Source: Caballeronia jiangsuensis (GTDB lineage Bacteria > Pseudomonadota > Gammaproteobacteria > Burkholderiales > Burkholderiaceae). From it: a DNA stretch of 64,000 nt. Position numbers and translations under genes: made by a program. The DNA is taken from assembly GCA_000648925.1 (NCBI GenBank), contig JFHF01000026.1:1-64000 (forward strand), given 5' to 3'. Of the stretch, positions 25,395 through 33,674 are shown piece by piece. Each line of letters starts with the position of its first letter. Position 1 is the first letter of the stretch. The notes under the pieces are model-generated. The model did not search any database. It was not told the origin of the DNA and was given only the letters and a program-made list of their open reading frames with translations.

Positions 25395-26638
25395 GCGTGG
25401 CGGATGAAGAAATGGCGGACGTCGTCGTGATCGGCGCGGGCATCGTGGGACTGGCTGTTGCATGGGCCGCGCTGCGCGACGGTGCGCGCGTGATCGTGAT
25501 CGATCGCGATTTCGAAGGCGATCGCGCATCGCATGGCAATGCGGGCGGCATCGCGGTGACGGAGAGCACGCCTATCGCCGTGCACGGCATGTTCACGAAG
25601 GTCGCCAAATGGCTGATGGACCCGCTCGGGCCGCTCGCGCTCGACTGGAAGCATCTGCCGAAGGCGCTGCCGTGGTTGATGGCGTTTCGCCGCGCGAGCG
25701 AGCCGGACTGCTATCAGGCGATCTCCCATGCGCTCGCGTTGCTGAACAACCGCGTCTACGACGACCTCCTGCCGATGTTCGACGATATCGGCGCGAGCGC
25801 GATGCATTATCGCCGTGGCGCGCTGACGGTCTATGAAACCGACGAAGCCTTCGCCGCCGATCAGCCCGAATGGGCGTTCAAGCGCGAACTCGGCGCGCGC
25901 TGGCATGCGCTGAACGCGCAGCAGGTGCGCGAATGCGAGCCGTCGCTCGCGCCGGTGTTCAAACATGGCGTGTTTCTCGACGACTGGTCGCATATCGGCG
26001 ATCCGCGCCGCATCGTCACGCTTTTGCGCGAGCGCGTGCGTGCGCTCGGCGCGCGCTTCGTGACGGGCAGCGCGCGTGCGATCGAGTCATCGGATGCGGT
26101 CTTGCTGGCGGACGGCAACCGCGTGAAGGGACGACGCATCGTGATCGCGGCGGGCGCGTGGTCGGCGGCGCTGGCGAAATCCATCGGCGATAGCGTCTTG
26201 CTCGAAAGCGAGCGCGGCTATAACGCGACGCTGCCGAAGCACGGCGTCGCGCTGACGCGCGAAGTGATCTTCGCGGAGCGCAAGTTCGTCGCGACGCCGC
26301 TCGATGTGGGCTTGCGCATCGGCGGCGCGGCGGAGTTCGCGGGACTCGCTGCGCCGCCGAACTATCGCCGCAGCGATGCGTTGCTCACGCTCGGCAAGCG
26401 CTTCATTCCCGGCATCGACGATACGGGCGCGGCGAAATGGATGGGCCATCGTCCCGCGACGCCCGATTCGCTGCCGGTGATCGGCGCATCGCCGCGCGTG
26501 CCGTCGGTTGTCTATGCATTCGGTCACGGGCATCTCGGCCTCACGCAATCGGCGACGACCGCCGCGCTCGTCGCCGATGTGCTCGCGGGCCGCGCACCGC
26601 GCATACCGCTCGGTCCGTATTCGATCGCGCGTTTCTAA
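25391..26638 (+). CDS. FAD-dependent D-amino-acid (D-hydroxyproline) dehydrogenase
   Basis: A 415-residue DadA-like flavoprotein. The N-terminal dinucleotide-binding motif VIGAGIVGLAVAWAAL (about residues 12-27) is followed by an acidic residue for ribose binding (VIVIDRD). The C-terminal signature GHGHLGLTQS is typical of D-amino-acid dehydrogenases of the DAO family. In hydroxyproline degradation such an enzyme oxidises cis-4-hydroxy-D-proline to 1-pyrroline-4-hydroxy-2-carboxylate, feeding electrons to the respiratory chain. It overlaps the previous gene by four bases (ATGA). Confidence 0.9.
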   Translation: MSVADEEMADVVVIGAGIVGLAVAWAALRDGARVIVIDRDFEGDRASHGNAGGIAVTESTPIAVHGMFTKVAKWLMDPLGPLALDWKHLPKALPWLMAFRRASEPDCYQAISHALALLNNRVYDDLLPMFDDIGASAMHYRRGALTVYETDEAFAADQPEWAFKRELGARWHALNAQQVRECEPSLAPVFKHGVFLDDWSHIGDPRRIVTLLRERVRALGARFVTGSARAIESSDAVLLADGNRVKGRRIVIAAGAWSAALAKSIGDSVLLESERGYNATLPKHGVALTREVIFAERKFVATPLDVGLRIGGAAEFAGLAAPPNYRRSDALLTLGKRFIPGIDDTGAAKWMGHRPATPDSLPVIGASPRVPSVVYAFGHGHLGLTQSATTAALVADVLAGRAPRIPLGPYSIARF

Positions 26639-26653
26639 ACTGAAGGAGCAACC

Positions 26654-27556
26654 ATGCAAGTGAACTGGAAAGGCGTATTTCCCGCCGTCACGACGAAGCT
26701 CAAGCAAGACGGCTCGCTCGACCGCGATGCCATCGTGAGCGGCCTGAACCGTCTGATCGATAGCGGCGTCGGCGGCGTCGTGATGATGGGCATGGTCGGC
26801 GAGAACGCGCAGCTCACGCCCGAGGAAAAGCGCACGGTGCTGAAGATCGCGGTCGAAACGGTGAACGGGCGCGTGCCAGTCATCTCCGGTCTCGCGGAGC
26901 TGAACACGGCCAACGCGATGCAATTTGCCAAGGACGCTGAAGCGATCGGCGTGCAGGGTCTGATGGTGTTTCCGGGTCTCACGTATCGCTCGGACGATCG
27001 CGAGACCGTCGAATACTATCGTTCGATCGCGCGCTCGACGAAGCTCGGCCTGATGATCTACAACAATCCGCGCGGCTATGGCGTCGATATGCGTCCCGAC
27101 CTGCTCGCGCAACTCGCCGATGAACCGAATGTCGTCGCGATCAAGGAAGAAACCTACGACACGACGCGCGTCACCGATCTATACGCGCGCTTCGGCGAGC
27201 GCTTCGTCGTGTTCTGCGGCGTCGACGATCTGATCGTGGAATCCGTCGCGCTCGGCGTGAAGGGCTGGGTCTCGGGCATGGCGAACGCGATGCCCAAGGA
27301 ATCCGTCGACCTGCTGAACTACGCGGTCGATGGCGAGTACGACAAGGCGCGCGCTTTGTACCGCGCATTGATCGACCTGTTCCATCTCGACACGCATGTG
27401 AAGCTCGTGCAATACATCAAGCTCGCGGAAAACATCACGGCAGGTTATCCGGAATACGTGAAGGCGCCGCGCCTGATGCTCGAAGGCGATGAGCGGCGGC
27501 GGACCATCGAGATCGTCGAGAAGGCGATCGCGAACGTGCAGGCGCTCGCGCGATGA
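26654..27556 (+). CDS. DapA-family lyase, likely pyrroline-4-hydroxy-2-carboxylate deaminase
   Basis: A 300-residue TIM-barrel enzyme of the dihydrodipicolinate synthase/N-acetylneuraminate lyase family. It shows GMVGENAQLTPEEK (about residues 48-61), the tyrosine motif LMIYNNPRGYGV, and the Schiff-base lysine in VVAIKEETYD near residue 163. In hydroxyproline pathways a DapA-family member deaminates 1-pyrroline-4-hydroxy-2-carboxylate to alpha-ketoglutarate semialdehyde, which fits its place right after the dehydrogenase. A strong AAGGAG ribosome binding site precedes the ATG. Confidence 0.9.
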   Translation: MQVNWKGVFPAVTTKLKQDGSLDRDAIVSGLNRLIDSGVGGVVMMGMVGENAQLTPEEKRTVLKIAVETVNGRVPVISGLAELNTANAMQFAKDAEAIGVQGLMVFPGLTYRSDDRETVEYYRSIARSTKLGLMIYNNPRGYGVDMRPDLLAQLADEPNVVAIKEETYDTTRVTDLYARFGERFVVFCGVDDLIVESVALGVKGWVSGMANAMPKESVDLLNYAVDGEYDKARALYRALIDLFHLDTHVKLVQYIKLAENITAGYPEYVKAPRLMLEGDERRRTIEIVEKAIANVQALAR

Positions 27557-28551
27557 AATCCACGTTCTTCTGCATCGACGGCCACACGTGCGGCAATCCG
27601 GTGCGCGTCGTCGCGGGCGGCGCGCCGGTGCTCGAAGGCGCGAACATGATCGAGCGCCGCGCGCACTTCCTGCGCGAGTTCGACTGGATTCGCACCGCGC
27701 TCATGTTCGAGCCGCGCGGTCACGAAGTGATGTCCGGCAGCATCCTCTATCCGCCGACGCGCCCCGATTGCGATCTCGCGATTCTCTTCATCGAAGTGAG
27801 CGGCTGCCTGCCGATGTGCGGGCACGGCACCATCGGCACGGTGACGACCGCCATCGAACACGGACTCGTGCGGCCGCGCGAGCCGGGCGTGTTGCGGCTC
27901 GATACGCCCGCGGGTGTCGTCGTCGCGCGTTACCGGATGAATGGCGAGCATGTGGATTCGGTGCAACTCGTCAACGTGCCGTCGTTTCTGCATTCGCGGG
28001 ACTTGTCCGTCGAAGTCGAGGGAATGGGCGAGATTCATTTCGATGTCGCGTACGGCGGCAACTTCTATGCGATCGTCGAGGCGCAGCGCAACTATGAAGG
28101 ACTGCACACGCTGAAGCCTTCCGACATTCAGCGCCTGAGTCCCGCGCTGCGCCAGAAGGCGAACGAGAAGTACACGTTCGTGCATCCGGAAAGCGACGCG
28201 ATCCGCGGCCTCAGCCACGTCATGTGGACGGGCGAGCCGACAGTCGAAGGCGCGAGCGCGCGCAATGCCGTGTTTTACGGCGATAAGGCCATCGATCGTT
28301 CGCCGTGCGGCACGGGCACGTCGGCGCGCATGGCGCAGCGCGTCGCGAAGGGCCAGTTGAAGATCGGCGAGCGCTTCGTGCATGAGAGCATCATCGGCAC
28401 CTTGTTCGAGGGCGTGCCGATGGAAGCGGCGCGCGTCGGCGAGTTCGATGCGATCGTGCCGGGCATAGAAGGCTGGGCGCGCGTGACCGGCCACAACACG
28501 ATTTTCGTCGATGACCGCGATCCGCTCGCGCACGGATTCCTGCTGAAATAA
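27553..28551 (+). CDS. 4-hydroxyproline 2-epimerase, Cys/Cys type
   Basis: A 332-residue proline racemase superfamily protein with both catalytic cysteines: Cys89 in LPMCGHGTIGT and Cys252 in DRSPCGTGTSAR. The MCGHGT form is that of bacterial 4-hydroxyproline epimerases, which convert trans-4-hydroxy-L-proline to cis-4-hydroxy-D-proline, the first step of the pathway. It overlaps the stop of the DapA-family gene by four bases. Compared with the Ser/Cys paralogue three genes upstream, it is the more likely entry enzyme. Confidence 0.93.
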   Translation: MKSTFFCIDGHTCGNPVRVVAGGAPVLEGANMIERRAHFLREFDWIRTALMFEPRGHEVMSGSILYPPTRPDCDLAILFIEVSGCLPMCGHGTIGTVTTAIEHGLVRPREPGVLRLDTPAGVVVARYRMNGEHVDSVQLVNVPSFLHSRDLSVEVEGMGEIHFDVAYGGNFYAIVEAQRNYEGLHTLKPSDIQRLSPALRQKANEKYTFVHPESDAIRGLSHVMWTGEPTVEGASARNAVFYGDKAIDRSPCGTGTSARMAQRVAKGQLKIGERFVHESIIGTLFEGVPMEAARVGEFDAIVPGIEGWARVTGHNTIFVDDRDPLAHGFLLK

Positions 28552-28568
28552 CCGGGAGAGATCAAGCC

Positions 28569-29804
28569 ATGCTGATTCTGAAAAACGCCCGCGTGCTCGA
28601 CGCCGATCACGAGCGCGACGACGGCCGCTATTCCATCGTCATCGATGGCGACACGATTCGCGAGGTCACGCGCGAGCCGGTCGAGGCGAGCGGCGCACAG
28701 GTGATCGATGTCGGCGGCAAGACGGTGATGCCCGGCATGATCGATTGCCACGTGCATGTGATCGCATCGGTCGCGCATCTCGGCAACAACAGCCGTTTGC
28801 CGAATACGTTCGCCGTGCTGCGCGCCGTGCCGATTCTCGCGGGCATGTTGCATCGCGGCTTCACGACCGTGCGCGATGCGGGCGGCGCGGATTACGCGCT
28901 CTCGCGTGCGATCGAAGACGGCGTGATCGCGGGGCCGCGTTTGTTCGTCGCGGGCAAGGCGCTTTCGCAGACCGGCGGCCACGGCGATTTTCGCGAGCGT
29001 TTCGACAATTCCGACCCGGACCCGTGCGGCTGCAATCGCAACATGGGCGCGATCGGGCGCGTGGTCGATGGTGTCGATGAGATGCGCAAAGCCGTGCGCG
29101 AGGAGATGCGCGCGGGCGCGAATCACATCAAGATCATGGCGTCGGGCGGCGTGGCTTCGCCGACCGATCCTATCGGCAACCTGCAATTCTCCGTCGATGA
29201 AGTGAAGGCCGCCGTCGAAGAAGCGGAATCGCATCAGACCTATGTGATGGCGCACGCGTACACGGCGAAGGCGATTGCGCGCGTCGTGAAGCTCGGCGTG
29301 CGCACGATCGAGCACGGCAATCTGATCGACGACGACACCGCGCGCGTGATGGCCGAGCACGGCGCATACGCGGTGCCGACGCTCGTCACGTATGACGCGA
29401 TGTCGAAAGTCGGCGCGCAGATGGGCCTCGCGAAAGACACGCTCGACAAGAACGAGTCGGTGCGCAAGCGCGGACTCGAAGCACTCGCGATGCTGCACGC
29501 GCGCGGCGTGAAGATTGGCCTCGGCACGGATCTGCTCGGCGACATGCATCAGTATCAGAGCGATGAGCTTTCGATACGCGCGGATATCGTCGGCGCATTC
29601 GAGGCGATTCGTCAGGCGACGGCGCTCGGCGCGGAGATCGTGAACATGAAGGGCAAACTCGGCGTCGTCGCGGCGGGTGCTTACGCGGATTTGCTCGTCG
29701 TCGATGGCGATCCGCTGAAGGATATTCGCGTGCTGACGGGGCAGGGCGAGCGCATCGCTGGGGTGATGAAGAATGGCGCGTGGGTGCGGGAGACTTTGCT
29801 ATGA
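28569..29804 (+). CDS. Metal-dependent amidohydrolase, probable Xaa-Pro type dipeptidase
   Basis: A 411-residue amidohydrolase-superfamily enzyme of the imidazolonepropionase/Xaa-dipeptidase group. Metal ligands are recognisable: HVH in GMIDCHVHVIAS, the bridging lysine in HIKIMASGG, histidines in VMAHAYTAKAI and IEHGNLID, and aspartate in GLGTDLLGD. Characterised relatives hydrolyse dipeptides with C-terminal Arg, Lys or Pro. In a hydroxyproline operon the natural proposal is release of hydroxyproline or proline from collagen-derived or plant-extensin-derived dipeptides. No signal peptide is present, so it acts in the cytoplasm. It lies 17 bases after the epimerase gene behind a GGGAGAG ribosome binding site. 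Confidence 0.85.
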   Translation: MLILKNARVLDADHERDDGRYSIVIDGDTIREVTREPVEASGAQVIDVGGKTVMPGMIDCHVHVIASVAHLGNNSRLPNTFAVLRAVPILAGMLHRGFTTVRDAGGADYALSRAIEDGVIAGPRLFVAGKALSQTGGHGDFRERFDNSDPDPCGCNRNMGAIGRVVDGVDEMRKAVREEMRAGANHIKIMASGGVASPTDPIGNLQFSVDEVKAAVEEAESHQTYVMAHAYTAKAIARVVKLGVRTIEHGNLIDDDTARVMAEHGAYAVPTLVTYDAMSKVGAQMGLAKDTLDKNESVRKRGLEALAMLHARGVKIGLGTDLLGDMHQYQSDELSIRADIVGAFEAIRQATALGAEIVNMKGKLGVVAAGAYADLLVVDGDPLKDIRVLTGQGERIAGVMKNGAWVRETLL

Positions 29805-29809
29805 ACCTG

Positions 29810-29880
29810 CATCCCCCAAGGGGATTTCCTACGGTTCGCCCCTTGCAGGGGCTCCCTTCGGGGCATGCTACGATGCCGCA
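29810..29880. repeat. Cluster of short GC-rich inverted repeats
   Basis: The gap between the amidohydrolase and GntR genes holds several short hairpins, for example GCCCC-TTGCA-GGGGC at 29838-29852. They resemble the imperfect palindromic intergenic repeats common in Burkholderiaceae genomes, though copy number cannot be judged from one window. They may act as an attenuator between the enzyme genes and the regulator gene. No T-tract follows. Confidence 0.35.
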
Positions 29881-29908
29881 ACACTACCGATAAGCGCTAT
29901 AGAAGCAC

Positions 29909-30598
29909 ATGCCTCCCGTCGCCACAAAACAAGGCCCAGCCGATTCCACGCACAGGATCGTGCGCACGACGACGGTCGAACTCGTCACCACGGCGATCCG
30001 GCAACGCATCCTTTCCGGCGATCTCGCACCCGGCGAAGTGCTGCGCCAGGAAGCGCTCGCCGACGAACTCGGCGTGAGCCGCGTGCCGATTCGCGAGGCG
30101 ATCACGCGGCTCACCGGCGAAGGCTTGTTGACGAAGGTGCCGCACAAGGGCGCGTATGTCGCGGAGTTGTCGATAGAAGAAGTGCAGGAGACATTCGAGA
30201 TTCGCTTGCGGCTGGAGCCCTGGCTCTTTTCGCAGGCGATTCCGCATATCACCGATGCCGAAATCGCGAAAGCCGAGAAGCTCGTCGGCGAAATGGATGA
30301 CGCGGATTCGGGCGTGTGGGGTCAACTGAACTGGCGTCTGCACGAAACGCTTTACCTGCCCGCGCGGCGCGACATCACGTTGCAGATGCTGCGTGGACTG
30401 CACGATCGCAGCGACCGCTATTTCCGCTTTCAGGTCGTGCAGGTGCCGATCCGCGAACAGTCGCACGAAGAGCACATGAGCCTGATCGACGCATGCAGAA
30501 AGCGCGACGCGAAGCTCGGCGCGAAGCTGCTCGAACAGCACGTCAAGACGGCGGGGCAGCAGATCATCTCGGTCGTCGGCACGATCATGGCGCGATGA
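29909..30598 (+). CDS. GntR-family regulator (FCD type) of the hydroxyproline locus
   Basis: A 229-residue GntR regulator. The N-terminal winged helix (AIRQRILSGDLAPGEVLRQE, then LGVSRVPIREAITRL at about residues 54-68) is joined to an all-helical FCD effector domain with metal-site histidines (RLHE; the SHEEHMSL segment). It is co-directional with the hydroxyproline operon after a 104-base gap, and its C-terminal 14 bases overlap the end of the convergent aconitase-X small-subunit gene. It probably represses the operon through the palindrome at 22929-22944, with a hydroxyproline-derived inducer. Confidence 0.92.
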   Translation: MPPVATKQGPADSTHRIVRTTTVELVTTAIRQRILSGDLAPGEVLRQEALADELGVSRVPIREAITRLTGEGLLTKVPHKGAYVAELSIEEVQETFEIRLRLEPWLFSQAIPHITDAEIAKAEKLVGEMDDADSGVWGQLNWRLHETLYLPARRDITLQMLRGLHDRSDRYFRFQVVQVPIREQSHEEHMSLIDACRKRDAKLGAKLLEQHVKTAGQQIISVVGTIMAR

Positions 30599-31019
30599 GG
30601 CGCACGTTCGCGGGCAGCGTCGCATCGCGGGCATCGATCTCGATGTGAGCATCGGCAGTTGCGATCTGCGCGAACGCGGCTTCATCGACCATCACGACCG
30701 GCACGTCGGACGCATACAGTTCGTTCGCGACGATCGCGCCTATCGACAGGATCAGATCGCGTTCCGTGAGCACGATGCCCGCCGGGCCCGTGCCGTTGCG
30801 CAACGCTTCGGCGAGCACGCTGCTGCTCGAACTCGATCCGCGCGCACGCGGCATCACGACTATGCGCGACGCGAGGCTCTTGCCATGACCGGCGTGCGTC
30901 GCATCTACGATCACGCCGCGTTCGGCGTCGTAACCGCCCCAGAAACTGAGCGGCGGCAACGCAATGCCCGCGGCGCGCGCGCGGCCTGGAACGAGCGTGA
31001 CGGCCTCAAACGTTTTCAT
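30585..31019 (-). CDS. Aconitase X small (swivel) subunit
   Basis: A 144-residue protein of the AcnX swivelling-domain family (formerly DUF126). It shows SFWGGYDAERGVIVDATHAGHG, RGSSSSSSVLAEALRNGTGPAGIVL and a C-terminal VVMVDE strand typical of this domain. It pairs with the catalytic subunit encoded just upstream, whose stop overlaps its start by 14 bases. Type II AcnX enzymes dehydrate cis-3-hydroxy-L-proline to a pyrroline-2-carboxylate, which suits the adjacent hydroxyproline operon. Confidence 0.92.
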   Translation of the reverse strand: MKTFEAVTLVPGRARAAGIALPPLSFWGGYDAERGVIVDATHAGHGKSLASRIVVMPRARGSSSSSSVLAEALRNGTGPAGIVLTERDLILSIGAIVANELYASDVPVVMVDEAAFAQIATADAHIEIDARDATLPANVRLIAP

Positions 31020-32271
31020 CGATGCACACCTTTCCCTCGAAAGCCGATCGCACGCATTCGCTCATGCTGCCGAACGCGACCGTCACGCCGATGTTCGCCG
31101 GCGCGTAATGCGCCCATTTGCCCGAGTTGGTCATCACGAGGCCGCTGACTTGCTTCATCACCGGCGTGATGTACGTGCAGGTATCGACGACGATCTGCAC
31201 GCCGCGTTCAGCCAGCGTCTTCGCGATGCCTTCCTCTTCGAGTTGCCAGAGCACGAAGCGGCTCGTGTTCACATAGACGTCGCAACGCGGCGCGCCTTCG
31301 TGACGATCGAAGAGCGACGCGAGCGTGCGGAATTCATCGACGGAAAAGTGCGGCGTGCCGAGCGCGACGGCCGCGAGCGCATCGCCGGGCTTCGCATGGC
31401 TCCAGCGCTTGCGCACGGCATGCAGGTCCGAGGCGCTGACCGCGATCGTGCGCACGGGCGCTTGCCCTTGAAGCGCGGCATCGAGCGTCGCGGCTTCCGG
31501 CGTGATGCCGACCGCATGAAAGAGCGCCACCGATCCGCTCGATGCCGCCGCCGCGCCGAGCGCCTTCAGTTCGTCCTCGGTGGTGTCGCCGGGCAGGCCC
31601 GTGATGGCGGCGACCGTCGCGCCGACCTCGCTGCCGAGCAGAAAGCCGAGCGCGGCAAAATCGGCATCGCGATGCGGCGACGCACGCAGATCGGGCGCCG
31701 CGATCACGATGCGCGCCGCGCGATTCGCCGTGACATGCAGGCCCGCGTTCGGCACGCGCCCGGTGATCGCGGCGGCGAGATCGAGGAAATCGCCGTAACG
31801 GCTCGTGCGCGCGCCGAGCACGGAGTTGGCGAAGACGATCGCATTCGATTCGGCCCACGCGATCTGATCGCCCAGCTTCGGACGATGCTTCAACTGATAA
31901 GGCGCGCACGTGAAGCTCGCTTCGCAGCCGAGTTCGATATGCGCCTCCATCAGCCGCTTGCCCGCGCTCGCGATGTGCGCATCGCCATGAAACAGCTCGG
32001 GATGGATGAGATCGAGCGAGCCGACATTGAGCGTGGTCGGCACGGCGACCTTCGCGCCGCTCGCGACGAAGCGCTCGACGAAGTCGAGACTCGCCGCGCC
32101 GTGATACAGGCAACCGTCGATATGGGCGGACGAGATGTCGATGAGCGTATCGGCATCCATGACGCGCGCCGTCGCCGCGACGATGCGCATCGCGAGCGCG
32201 AGGCCATCGCCGAGATCGCCTTCGAGCATCGCGGTGTCGCGTGGGGAAAGAGTGAGCATCGGTCCGATCAT
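31006..32271 (-). CDS. Aconitase X catalytic subunit, probable cis-3-hydroxy-L-proline dehydratase
   Basis: A 421-residue AcnX large subunit: the DISSAHIDGCLYHG and VPTTLNVGS blocks, the ESNAIVFANSVLGARTSRYG substrate segment and the C-terminal VVDTCTYITP cysteine region are characteristic. It is an iron-dependent hydro-lyase distantly related to aconitase. With the small subunit it should form a heterodimeric cis-3-hydroxy-L-proline dehydratase. The alternative, mevalonate-5-phosphate dehydratase, belongs to archaea. The start may be 32271 (used here) or 32259. It is on the opposite strand to the rest of the locus. Confidence 0.9.
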   Translation of the reverse strand: MIGPMLTLSPRDTAMLEGDLGDGLALAMRIVAATARVMDADTLIDISSAHIDGCLYHGAASLDFVERFVASGAKVAVPTTLNVGSLDLIHPELFHGDAHIASAGKRLMEAHIELGCEASFTCAPYQLKHRPKLGDQIAWAESNAIVFANSVLGARTSRYGDFLDLAAAITGRVPNAGLHVTANRAARIVIAAPDLRASPHRDADFAALGFLLGSEVGATVAAITGLPGDTTEDELKALGAAAASSGSVALFHAVGITPEAATLDAALQGQAPVRTIAVSASDLHAVRKRWSHAKPGDALAAVALGTPHFSVDEFRTLASLFDRHEGAPRCDVYVNTSRFVLWQLEEEGIAKTLAERGVQIVVDTCTYITPVMKQVSGLVMTNSGKWAHYAPANIGVTVAFGSMSECVRSAFEGKVCIDENV

Positions 32272-32325
32272 GCAGCGCTGAGAAATGACAGCGCAGGATA
32301 ACGGATCGGCTCGATGCTGTGCGGA

Positions 32326-33309
32326 CTACCTTCGTCCGAAGCGGCGCACGAAGCAATAGAAAATCCACGGATGGATTTTCAGCATCGCCATTACGATGGA
32401 CAGCTTCGGCCGATGATCCGAACACATGCCGAGCAGATGCGCGAGGCGAAGTTTGTCTGAAACGCTGAGCAGGATCGGTTTCGCCAGCCGATATGTCGGC
32501 GCCTTGATTGCCGCCTGAAACGCGATCGTCCGGTAGGCGTAGATATATTTCAGCCTGAAGAGCAAACGTCTGTAATTGGGTATCGGCATCGACGCGGTGA
32601 TTTTCTCCACCCGATCGATAATGGCAAAAAGATCCACGATCTTCGGATTGAAGCGTGTCGAAATTCCCGATTCCCTATACATGTACGCATACAAAGTGTC
32701 AGGAATGAGGCGCACCGTCTTCGATTTTCCGAGCGTCTGAACCGATACGCAAATATCTTCGTAAATCAATCCGGTCGGATGCTCGACCGAAAGGAAGATG
32801 GACCGGCGCACGAGCTTGTTGCAGCAATAGGCCTGCAGGGAAAGATCGAGGATTTTCTCGACGGCCTGCACGCCGGTGATGATCTCGTCTCCGGTTTCGA
32901 CGCGGTAATTGATCTTGCCATCGGGCGTGAGGTTTTCCGCGGCGAACACCACGACGTCGGCGTTGTGCTTGTCGGCTTCGTCGATCACGCGGCGGATGAG
33001 ATCGTGATGAACGTGATCATCACTGTCCACACACAGAACGTATTCGCCGCGCGCCGCCAGTGCGGCGATCTTGCGGGTTTCGGCGAGTCCCTTGTTCTCG
33101 AGATTCTTAATAAGCTTCCACGGAATTCTGTTTTGCTTCTCCAGAATGCGAGACGTCATTTCACCAGATCGATCAGGACTGCTGTCGTCAACGGCGATTA
33201 TTTCGAAGTCAGTGGATGTTTGTGACAAGAGTGAGTCGAGGCATTCTTCGATGTACGGCTCAACTTTGTACACAGGCAGCAGGACACTGATTTTGGGCGG
33301 TGCGTGCAT
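32326..33309 (-). CDS. Family 2 glycosyltransferase
   Basis: A 327-residue GT-A fold enzyme: KISVLLPVYKVEPYIEECLDS at the N-terminus, IIAVDDSSPD, and the nucleotide-sugar/metal motif CVDSDDHV (DXD type, about residues 94-101), followed by the GLIYEDIC acceptor region. The C-terminal tail is basic and hydrophobic and may associate with the membrane. Composition is noticeably more AT-rich, with more lysine and isoleucine, than its neighbours, and no other polysaccharide genes are adjacent, which suggests horizontal acquisition. The product is probably a cell-surface glycan. Confidence 0.88.
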   Translation of the reverse strand: MHAPPKISVLLPVYKVEPYIEECLDSLLSQTSTDFEIIAVDDSSPDRSGEMTSRILEKQNRIPWKLIKNLENKGLAETRKIAALAARGEYVLCVDSDDHVHHDLIRRVIDEADKHNADVVVFAAENLTPDGKINYRVETGDEIITGVQAVEKILDLSLQAYCCNKLVRRSIFLSVEHPTGLIYEDICVSVQTLGKSKTVRLIPDTLYAYMYRESGISTRFNPKIVDLFAIIDRVEKITASMPIPNYRRLLFRLKYIYAYRTIAFQAAIKAPTYRLAKPILLSVSDKLRLAHLLGMCSDHRPKLSIVMAMLKIHPWIFYCFVRRFGRR

Positions 33310-33674
33310 GTATGTGTATCCCAGCTTCGGGATTTTTTGAGGAGAACGATAAGTGCCCCAGGGATTCTACAAGCTGAGTCTCATGTCGGTATTAGGGTCA
33401 TTGACTATTGCCATTGGAATCTAAGGGTTATTCAGGAGTATTTTCCTTATCGAAATGGTCTTCGCCCTGTACTTAATACTTAAGGCATCCTCTTTTTCGC
33501 CGATATTGACCGGCTTGTCGCACGAGGCGGTCAAATGAACACAGTGTGTCAGGAATTGTGCAGGTTGTCGCCGCGAGTGTCGTCGCGGCTGTGTCGGCGG
33601 CGATGGCATCGTCCTTGCGTGTGCGTGTCCCCTCGGTCTGGGAACCATCGTTCAGCCTTTAAAGGAGAGTGCTC
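33310..33674. other. AT-rich intergenic region
   Basis: A 365-base gap between the divergent glycosyltransferase and fae-like genes. It is visibly AT-rich in its left half (around 33400-33500) and must contain both promoters; a TTGACT hexamer lies at 33401-33406 without a convincing -10 partner. No gene or hairpin with a T-tract is seen. Confidence 0.4.

Noticed and set aside
29810..29880. A CRISPR- or REP-like repeat array between the amidohydrolase and gntR
   Set aside because: Only a few imperfect GC hairpins over about 70 bases, with no regular spacer or repeat unit. Kept as a low-confidence repeat cluster, not as CRISPR.
33471..33490. CTTAAT-A-CTTAAG near the glycosyltransferase promoter as a third PmrA box
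   Set aside because: The half-sites are one base apart instead of five, and the associated 12-base block is missing, so the PmrA architecture is not met.
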